64,000 nucleotides of DNA. Origin: Flabesymbios commensalis (Eukaryota; Annelida; Polychaeta; Terebellida; Flabelligeridae). A program made the position numbers and the translations under genes. The notes under the pieces were generated by a model. The model was not told the origin of the DNA, did no database searches, and saw nothing but the letters and a program-made list of their open reading frames with translations. Below, in pieces: positions 56,421 to 64,000 of this stretch; position 1 is the stretch's first letter; the number at the start of each line of letters is the position of its first letter. Where the stretch lies: contig OZ024902.1 in NCBI GenBank assembly GCA_964017125.1, positions 38,491,836 to 38,555,835 of the forward strand, in the 5' to 3' direction.

Positions 56421-56724
56421 ACCATAAAATAGCCGAGCGGAGGGGGGGGGGGGGGAGGGTGGTGATCATTTTGTAATAAAACCCTGGGCAGGCTATTTAT
56501 TAGCCGAGTAAACAACGGCCCTGGGCGAGCGCAGCGATCCACAGAGCCGTGAATCTAGTATCAAAGTGGCTTTGTTACCAGCTTTAAATTGCCACTCTGC
56601 ACTCATTCTAATGATCTACGGCCAACCTAACATCATCTTACTTATAAATAAATATATTAATTACATCCCTATAATTCTTGAGTTTATAAATATGTGACAT
56701 ATCGGACCTTAATTTTAGTAAAAT

Positions 56725-57570
56725 AGGGTAAGTACGCCTAATATGAGCATGGTCCTAATATGAGCATAGGCCATATTTCTTATACTACATATCACCAGGC
56801 GGCAGTACTGTTGATATCAATTAACAGTAATCCAAACGTAATTAAAATAAAGCAATGATATGTTAATTTGAATAGAACAACATTTCACAAAGAGCAGATG
56901 AAATAAATGATGCTAAAATTGTAGCAAATGTTGTAGCATGTTTAAAGTGATGAAAATTATGAAAAACACAATGTATTCAAGTCATGGCGATTTTTTTCTG
57001 TACAATAAACATGTCGGCTTATAAATCGTGTGATAATCAGGTTAATTCATGATTGAAGATATGGGAAGCCATCCCGAACAAAAAGTGCATTATTTCCTAA
57101 TATGAGCACCCACGTTTTTTCTAATATGAGCATATGCTCATAATGGGAGATTTTAGGGAAATACTGTGATTTGTTATGTTAATTGGATATATTTTCAATA
57201 AAAAAATATTTCGAAACATTTATGCATACTCAATAATGGTATTAAAGGTTAAAAAAATAGGCCAAACATGTTAGGGTGAAAACAGGTATGCTTATATTAG
57301 GGGCACCTGGGTTGTGGTGCTCATATTAGGCGCAACCATTCTGATATGCAAAATTTCAGGACTTTATTTGTCTATGAAAATTTTAAATGATCATATTTTG
57401 AGTTGATTTGATATGCCTATGTACGCTCAGCAATGCCTTGTTTCACAATCGAAAGCTTTTTTCACAAACAAGTTAATGATTACTTTCATGTGGTGATATT
57501 TTGAATCAATAGTCTTAATAGTTAACATACATGCTCATATTAAGATAGGTAGTGCCTATTATGAGCCATT
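56725..57570. repeat. Array of CTAATATGAGCA motifs in both orientations
   Basis: CCTAATATGAGCA occurs at 56736, 56753, 57098 and 57119. The complement TGCTCATATTAG occurs at 57317 and variants at 57132, 57290, 57531 and 57560. Between them lies AT-rich DNA. It is organised like the TTTATGCACAAC array, as inverted motifs bounding AT-rich spacers. Confidence 0.65.
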
Positions 57571-58540
57571 TAGCACAAATATTATTTTTGTTTTATATTT
57601 TTATTTTTGCATTGAATCAAGAGAGAAAAACAGTTTCAGGTAAAGAGTATGCATATGATATTATATACATCAATTTAAAATGTCCAGATAATATAATAAA
57701 GTTACTGGTGGCTGTTTTCCTTAAGGCGCTCATATTCGGGCACTTCCCCCCTATGCCTACAACTAACGTACAATTCCCGGCGATATATCTTGCATCAATC
57801 TTTGCGTGTGTGACATGAGCGACATCTATGTGAGGAGAATTCATCCCCAAATGCGCATGCTTAAAACCGCTTGAAGTAAATATAAGCACAAAAACACGTG
57901 CGCCGAACCGCGAATGCTCATGTGCGTGACTATGGTTCGACTATGGTACCTGACTATATTTCCTATCTCACAAAGTCTCGCCTTAATACCCCACTCCAAC
58001 CGAGATCACGGGGAGCTTCCAAGTGCAGTTTCGGATAAATAACTGGAATATAAACATACTTTTATTTTCTAACAATCAAAAATCCTCACAGGTATGGGGC
58101 AAATATGGTAGTGAAGACGTAGGCCTACATTTGTAGGTAAGTCGGCGAATTGCGATTTAACCTTGAGTGGGCACCGTTAAAGTCCGTGGCAGGACAGCGG
58201 CTGTAGGCCTACACAATTCAGCGCCGTAGGCCGTTCAGCGCTAGCTATTTATGAAATAAATAATATTATATTTGAAGACCTAGACAAGGACTAATCAAAT
58301 TTGACATTTTCAGGGCACCACCGGGGCGCGGATAAATAATCCAGCCCATAGTGCCCCCCTAACAGTTATGTTGACTAGAAATATATCTAGTTAATTTAAC
58401 TGACTGAATGGGCGACTTGAAGTCCCGGGAGCGTGGGGACTTCCGAACATGCAACTTCGGAACTTGAAGCGTCCCGATATAGATTACTTGCAGTAGAAAT
58501 ATTTGGTTAATAGATCTACCATAGAATGGGATAAAAAATA
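57570..58540. other. No gene seen
   Basis: AT-rich, with several TAGGCCTAC copies near 58120 and 58205. A short 88-codon frame at 57552-57818 is judged to be chance. Confidence 0.3.
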
Positions 58541-58549
58541 TTTTTATTG

Positions 58550-58632
58550 TTGTTGTGGGTCGACGAGGTTGTGGGTCGAGGGTTTGTGGGTCGAGGGGGT
58601 TGTGGGTCGAGGGTCGAGGGTTGTGGGTGTGG
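58550..58632 (+). repeat. GTTGTGGGTCGAGGG minisatellite
   Basis: About six units of GTTGTGGGTCGAGGG. It is the cleanest of the three arrays in the window. Confidence 0.9.
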
Positions 58633-59068
58633 GTTCGTCGTGTACTGTCGTCAACATGGCCCAATACTGCCAAGGAGAAGATCCCTCTAAGATCAATATT
58701 TTGTGAACTCATTCAAATCCCTTAGGCTCAACGTCCAGAGCAAGGAAAGTATATTGTCAAATAAACAGGTTAAAGTAACGTAGGCACTATATCGAAAAAT
58801 ATCAAAATAGCTCATTTTCCTTTTGCTACAAACTTAAGCCCAGATAACATTAGATTCTCAATCATTGGCGGCAGTTCCAGACATTCCCTGTTTTAAAAAT
58901 ATTCAGAGGCATTTATAGACCATGCCTGTGTGTGTCGGTTCATCACAAGTTTATTATTTTAATCTATTATTAATTTACCTGTACGTAGATACATAAGGTT
59001 GCTTCACTCACTTTGAATATAGACCATCAGCTGGGGTTTGCGCCGCTCCCAGTTTGCTTTGGCACTAA

Positions 59069-59118
59069 CCCCTTCAGCGCGGGGACCATCAGTATACGTC
59101 AGATTCTGACGTACTGAA
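59069..59118 (+). mobile_element. Left end of a GCGCGGGGATCGA-family MITE
   Basis: ACCCCTTCAGCGCGGGGACC, then ACGTCAGATTCTGACGTACT. The right half is missing, and the next base starts the 18-bp minisatellite. Confidence 0.6.
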
Positions 59119-59122
59119 AGAA

Positions 59123-59655
59123 TTGCAATATCTCTGTGTCACTGGCAGCCTCTGTGTCACTGTCAGCCTCTTTGTCACTGTCAACCTCTTTGTCACTGCC
59201 AGTCTCTGTGGGGATTGGCAGCCTCTGTGGAAACTGGCAGCCTCTGTGTCACTGGCATCCTCTGTGACACTGCCAATCATTGTGTCACTGCCAGACTCTG
59301 TGTCACTGGAAGCGTCTGTGTCACTGGCAGCCTCAGTGTCACTGGAAGCGTCTGTGTCTCTGCCAGCCTCTGTGGAAACTGGCAGCCCCTGTGTCACCGG
59401 CAGCCCCTGTGTCACTGCCAGCCTCTGTGTCACTGGCAGCCTCTGTGTCACTGGCAGCCTCTGTGTCACTGGAAGCCTCTGTGTCACTGGCAGCCTCTGT
59501 GTCACTGGCAGCCTTTGTGTCACTGGCATCATCTGTGTCACTGCCAGACTCTGTGTCACTGGAAGCCTCTGTGTCAGCTGTCAGCTTCTGTGTCACTGGC
59601 AGCCTCAGTGTCACTGGCAGCATCTGTGTCACTGGTAACCTCTGTGACGCTTTGT
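59123..59655 (+). repeat. 18-bp minisatellite (TGTGTCACTGGCAGCCTC)
   Basis: About 29 units of CTCTGTGTCACTGGCAGC with variants (GGAAGC, GCCAGC, GGGGATT). 18 bp is a multiple of three, so all frames stay open on both strands (ASVSLA / SDTEAA repeats). No splice site or start supports translation. A short block of the same unit is at 61577-61640. Confidence 0.9.
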
Positions 59656-59884
59656 TCAACCTTCTGACACAATGAATAATCCACAGAATCGGCCATCGAT
59701 TTAGCAGATCACAATAGCAACGCCTCTAAGGTGGCTCATGAAAATTTTCTGTTATATCTAAAATATTTCATCAGTTTAACTTATACGTTCACCTTCAATT
59801 CCTGGCAACATTAGTTGGCTCTAACAGGGTTTGGTACTGAGTGGGTTGCGCTCAGGCGATATCTATAGAACGACACATGAAGAT

Positions 59885-60075
59885 GTCTGCTCTATGCCGC
59901 CCTTGGGCTCAGGATGTTTGCTCCAATACGCCCTCGGGCTCAGGCTGGCTGTTCCATGCCGCCCTCGGGTCCAGGATTTCTGCTCCATGTCGCCCTCAAA
60001 TACATGATGTCTGCTCCATGCCGCCCTCTGGCTCAGGATGTCTGCCCCATGCCATCCTCAGGCTCAACGACGCTC
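59885..60075 (+). repeat. ~31-bp minisatellite (TCTGCTCCATGCCGCCCTC)
   Basis: Six units of TCTGCTCCATGCCGCCCTCG plus GGCTCAGGATG, diverged. The open frame across it is a by-product. Confidence 0.8.
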
Positions 60076-60079
60076 AGGT

Positions 60080-61570
60080 CAACTCCAACCAGTAAAAGAT
60101 GTTGTCTCAGTTCTTGGTATACGTATTAAGCCGTTAGCCGCACATAGAAACAACTCTTTCATGCTTTCGTGATATTTAGATTAATATCGAGGTTTTAATC
60201 GCATTATTCTTAGTGCATGGCTCGTAGAAAACAATGCGTCTGAGACGAAACCAATAAGGATACAGGATTATTCCAGGTCTACCCCCTCCCCTCCCCGTTT
60301 GGAACAGCATCCAGTGGGTCCCAAAAGCTCGCTGTCTAATGCTCACTCAATCTTTCCATTGAGGTTTTTCTTGAGCAATACCAAGACAATACTAGAATGA
60401 GCCTGCTTTACGTGATAATTTCTCATCATGTATAATTCATGCTACAACTAACGGTTTTTGTCGTTTATCACAAGCTCTCTTATTCTTGGACCCATGTCTA
60501 AATTCCCAGTGGAATTCCACCAGCTGAAGGGCGTGTTATTATTCTCCTGGGTTAGCTTAGTGAGAGAAACCAAAAAAGAACATAACTTCACTTTTTCAGG
60601 TTGAGACAAATATTATTTAAAAATAATATTTACAGTAAATTATGTGTACAGTTGTATTGTGACATATTTGTAATGCGATTGTGTTCTATCGTGTTCAATA
60701 ATGTCAATGAATAAACACTTAAAGATAGTTTACTTTAACATTAGCATGTTTAATTGTCCGAGGACTAAATGTGACCCGATCTGGCAAAATAAGTCGCGTA
60801 TTTAAAGATATTAAGAGATCCTAAATCCACACAAAATTACCATTAAATGGTAGGCCTAAATCACACACCTATGTATAGCGTGGTTGGCTTTGAAAATATG
60901 TCCACGCAAACTCAGAAAAATGAAATTGCGTCATTTTAAGAAAATAGCCTTTGTAGTTCAAAACGGCAATGTGTACAGTTTTTTACAAAACACACAATAA
61001 ATTGGATTCGAATTAAAGAAATATTCATTTTGCCCTTTTTTTTAATAAGAAACGTATAGTTGTAACATTCTGTAAGCTTTAAAATGAATATGCCAGATAT
61101 TTTTATTTTCAGGATAAATATACAGTGTAATAATTTACTTTTGGCGAATGTTGAACTTTCCATGATAACATGTAAATAGAGACAAATATCAGTACTCGGA
61201 GTGTAATTGAGACTGAAATTTAAATTACATATATATATTTAAAAACAAATTTCAAGATGTACATCAACTCCTATGCCACACAATTTTGGGATTCGAAAGT
61301 AACCTTATGAATATAAAAACTTCCGTAAAAATTGAAAATACGTCAAATCAAGGTCATTTTAGCTTTTAATGGTCGCACCATCTTTACTAAAAGTACGACT
61401 TACGACTCATTTTGCCAGATCGAGTCACTATAAACACCATGCGAGTGTGATTGGATCATCAGATTATTATTCATTGTAAACCCCTAGAGAAATATCACCA
61501 GAAAGAATGAGCCTGACCCATTTACTCTGATGGAGTCTCTGCATTTCACCACACACCCCAGCAGACACAA
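60080..61570. other. AT-rich, no gene seen
   Basis: No exon or known repeat, apart from CCCAGCAGACACAAGACGTT at 61557-61576, an end of the palindromic CAGCAAACAC family. Confidence 0.35.
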
Positions 61571-61576
61571 GACGTT

Positions 61577-61640
61577 TGAATCACTGCCAGCCTCTGTGTC
61601 ATTGGAAGCCTCTGTGGAAAATGGCAGCCCCTGTGACACT
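61577..61640 (+). repeat. Detached block of the 18-bp minisatellite
   Basis: ATCACTGCCAGCCTCTGTGT, ATTGGAAGCCTCTGTGG and ATGGCAGCCCCTGTGACACT, about 1.9 kb from the main array. Confidence 0.75.
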
Positions 61641-61786
61641 GGGCCACTATATACTAATATATCACACCTGTATATGGTCTCTGCCAGTCTGTCTATAGTT
61701 AGGTGATCTACAAGTCATTCTTGTGTGGTTATTTCTATATATGAATAACTCTTGGCTTTTCATCTGTAGCCTTCCACTGGGTACAC

Positions 61787-61845
61787 GACGTTGACGTGAC
61801 GTTGAATCAACGTCAATGACGTTGATTCAACGTCACGTCAACGTC
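61787..61845. repeat. Near-perfect 59-bp palindrome built from ACGTTGA units
   Basis: GACGTTGACGTGACGTTGAA and its complement around TCAACGTCAATGACGTTGA. The only asymmetric position is central. Flanking GGTACAC / AGTGTAAC extends the symmetry imperfectly. Confidence 0.85.
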
Positions 61846-62094
61846 AGTGTAACTCGAATGCTGCTTTTGCTGGTTTAATCACCTGTTAATATAGTCAGTT
61901 TAGCGGTGAAGATACATGTCGATCGATATGATCCTTATGACAATGTGATAGAAACCTGACAAGACTGAAGGATCAGGCTGCGCTGTCACTACGGATCAGG
62001 ACCTCGACGGGATCAATCATGCTATCACCACAGTACAACGTCAGCCAAACGTTAGACCAGAGGAAAACACATAATTTACTACCGCCGTGCAAAG

Positions 62095-62144
62095 ACAAAC
62101 AGCAGTAACTGCTCACTTTCAAGAACGCAGTTACTGCTGTTTGT
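62095..62144. repeat. Hairpin repeat with perfect 18-bp arms
   Basis: ACAAACAGCAGTAACTGC and GCAGTTACTGCTGTTTGT around TCACTTTCAAGAAC. It is preceded by ACCGCCGTGCAAAG as in 55366-55450. Confidence 0.85.
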
Positions 62145-62554
62145 CACTGTAATGTAGCAAAACAAATGACATAGGATTCTGATGATTATTTTCTATGATA
62201 ACATGAAACTTCTAGTGCGTAATATATATAGTATGTAATCATTGCCATTTGTAAAGCTGTGCCCCAAAAATCCGGTGCGCGGACGACCGATTGCGCAATG
62301 AATTATTGCGTCATTGTTTGATCAATTATTTTTATATTATTCTATAGTGGCAGATTTACATCTCATTGGAATAATGCCTTAACGTGGGGATTAAAACCCT
62401 GTCTTTATAGGTAAATTTATCAATTAAATAAGGCTACCCTCACATTTTTCATGAAATTGTTGGTCTCAGCGTACACTGTCCAACAGCATAGAAAACCACA
62501 GCTTTTCCTATGCTGTCCAGCTCTTACGCTGAACCATGCAGTTCACGTCAAGCT

Positions 62555-62625
62555 CGGACAAGAAAGACACAAGACGTTAACACAATGTTGGTTTAAGGTT
62601 GCTCCAACATCGTGTCCGCTGGGAC
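62555..62625. repeat. Copy of the CACAAGACGTTAACACAATGTTGG family
   Basis: GACACAAGACGTTAACACAA, TGTTGGTTTAAGGTTGCTCC and AACATCGTGTCCGCTGGG form one full diverged copy. Confidence 0.55.
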
Positions 62626-62629
62626 GTCA

Positions 62630-63400
62630 CTATGTATATTCCAGAAAATCTGTAATAAAGGATACGTCATGCATAGTCGCAACTATTTTTTTTCCATTAT
62701 TTCTGACTCTCATGGGAAAACATTTTATATATCTCACATTTTAGAAAGATGCCTTGACCAAGAGGTGGGACGAGCCAATGTGTGCTTAACACGGCATGTA
62801 AAATGTGGTTAGCAATAGCTGAACGATGGCCACACTGTCTGATTGTGGAGTTTGTCCAAACTAGTAATATGCGACCACAGATCATTCATAATTATATACA
62901 TATGAATGATATCTGGTCTGACTTCTTCTGTCACTTTGTAAATCCTGCGCTGGAGATATGATTAGTTCTCTAGTTCCATGTGTAGTTCCATGTATTCAGG
63001 TGTCTGCTTATATATACTTGAAGTTGAGTAAGGCTTCCTCGCTCCCTCCCTCCATATTAAAATTTGTAATAATTTGATTGTGGTACCGAATTAGGGTGTA
63101 CAGAGCTAGCCTATATGAAAATGACATAGCAATCCGTCTGAATAGTGATCTCACAGGAATCGGATTTGCAAATACGTTAAGCCCTTTATCGTATTTATAG
63201 ATATTTATACTATAAATCTGTGCAGTCGCTGTGAATTACAAATACCAATAGATAAATGCTTCCGGAGTGGCACATGGATGCAGTTGAATCATTAGCATAC
63301 ATTACGAGGTGACCCACAATAATCAGGCTTTTGTCAACGGAATAATAGTACAGGAATTTTGATGGAAGCAAGTTGGTACGTCCAGTTTTTGGCCGCCATC
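62630..63400. other. AT-rich, no gene seen
   Basis: No exon or repeat family recognised. Confidence 0.35.
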
Positions 63401-64000
63401 TTGGTTTTCAAAATGGCCGCCATATGAGACCTATATTCAGCAATATCTCGAAAAGGAAGACACTTGGAGAGCTCATAACAAGCTGATTTTCTCATGAAAG
63501 AACCCTAGAGGTATCTAGATTAACATAGTAAACGTTCTAGAAAATCCTTCTCATGCACTTTGACATATTAAAGATGGCGTCCAAGATGGCCGCCAGCGTA
63601 TAGTCATACTTGATAAATAGCGTAAAATGGTCGATTTTAGCTCGATTTCCTTTTGTAATATCCCATATCAAATATTTTCGTGGTCACTAACGTTATATAA
63701 ACTACCACCAGTAATTTTGGAAGCATATTTAACCCTTTTATCCCAAGAGGCTTTTTAGCGAACGCCTCTGTAATCTCTATAGGGACAACATTATTATATA
63801 TAATCAATTAATTAAATATTAATGGTGATGTATATTGGTGTCAGTAATACTATATTAAAGGCATATTAAAGGCCCGCTTATATTGGTTACTTAATTTGTA
63901 TTTCTAGTTATTCAAGATGGCGTCCATGATGACTGCCAGTGTATGGGCAGCTTTAAGAAATTGTGTAAATTCTTCACGTTTATATCAATTTCAACTAGTT
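63400..64000 (+). repeat. Tandem ~343-bp units with AAGATGGCGTCC, running off the window
   Basis: AAGATGGCGTCCAAGATGGC at about 63571 and AAGATGGCGTCCATGATGAC at about 63914. ATTCAGCAATATCTCG-type blocks lie between. A TTAACCCTTTTATCCCAAGA block near 63730 resembles the end of another TTAA element. The array continues past the right edge. Confidence 0.6.

Noticed and set aside
57552-57818. 88-codon plus-strand ORF beginning MPIMSHLAQILFLFYI
   Set aside because: It overlaps the CTAATATGAGCA repeat, is AT-driven and hydrophobic only at the start, with no homology recognised.
59089-59675. Overlapping ORFs of 106-171 codons with ASVSLA or SDTEAA repeats
   Set aside because: They come from an 18-bp tandem repeat whose length keeps all frames open; no splice or start evidence.
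59841-60129. Cys-containing ORFs MSALCRPWAQDVCS and overlapping frame
   Set aside because: They follow a ~31-bp minisatellite; cysteines come from the repeat unit.

Overview
The window reads as AT-rich intergenic and intronic DNA from a marine invertebrate. I favour a deuterostome such as an echinoderm or hemichordate, but this is weakly supported. The reasons are spliced genes with long introns, tRNA-derived SINEs, non-LTR retrotransposon tails, many short inverted-repeat (MITE-type) elements, and a strong excess of the palindromic octamer TAGGCCTA. No rRNA gene, intact tRNA gene, CRISPR array or bacterial-style operon was seen.

The best host gene lies on the minus strand between about 23.08 and 15.47 kb. 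I assembled five exons by matching splice sites and reading phase: a start codon with a signal peptide (22988-23078), a short linker exon (19609-19679), a cysteine-bearing exon (17324-17456), and two exons (16247-16449 and 15475-15679) that together make one cysteine-rich three-finger (Ly6/uPAR-like) domain ending in CCSSPQMCN. The product should be secreted or membrane-anchored. The 3' end was not found. A second possible host exon lies at 44681-44770 on the plus strand.

From 38.1 to 41.7 kb lies a decayed gene of a large, uncharacterised, multi-copy metazoan family. It is split into open segments in different frames and is interrupted near its 3' end by a 149-bp near-perfect hairpin insertion (41188-41336) flanked by an 8-bp target duplication. 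LINE 3' ends lie at 4.07-5.08 kb (+) and 54.41-55.37 kb (-). The 5' part of an old LTR retrotransposon, with a primer-binding site and a helix-hairpin-helix leader ORF, lies at about 34.0-36.2 kb.

Most of the rest is repeats. A SINE with two tRNA-like modules is present in three full-length or near full-length copies, one truncated copy and one 44-bp stub, all with readable or likely target-site duplications. Several MITE families are flanked by TTAA (15.2, 16.6, 22.4, 24.4, 24.6, 43.9, 50.8, 51.9 and 52.4 kb). There is a tandem array of inverted-repeat-bounded units (52.37-53.39 kb), a field of TTCATGAA palindromes (30.55-31.15 kb), three tandem arrays of 340-460-bp units carrying ATGGCCGCC-like motifs, a mirrored polypurine/polypyrimidine block (8.87-11.66 kb) and an 18-bp minisatellite (59.12-59.65 kb). 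The main message is dense self-complementary DNA, some of it sitting inside introns of the Ly6-like gene.
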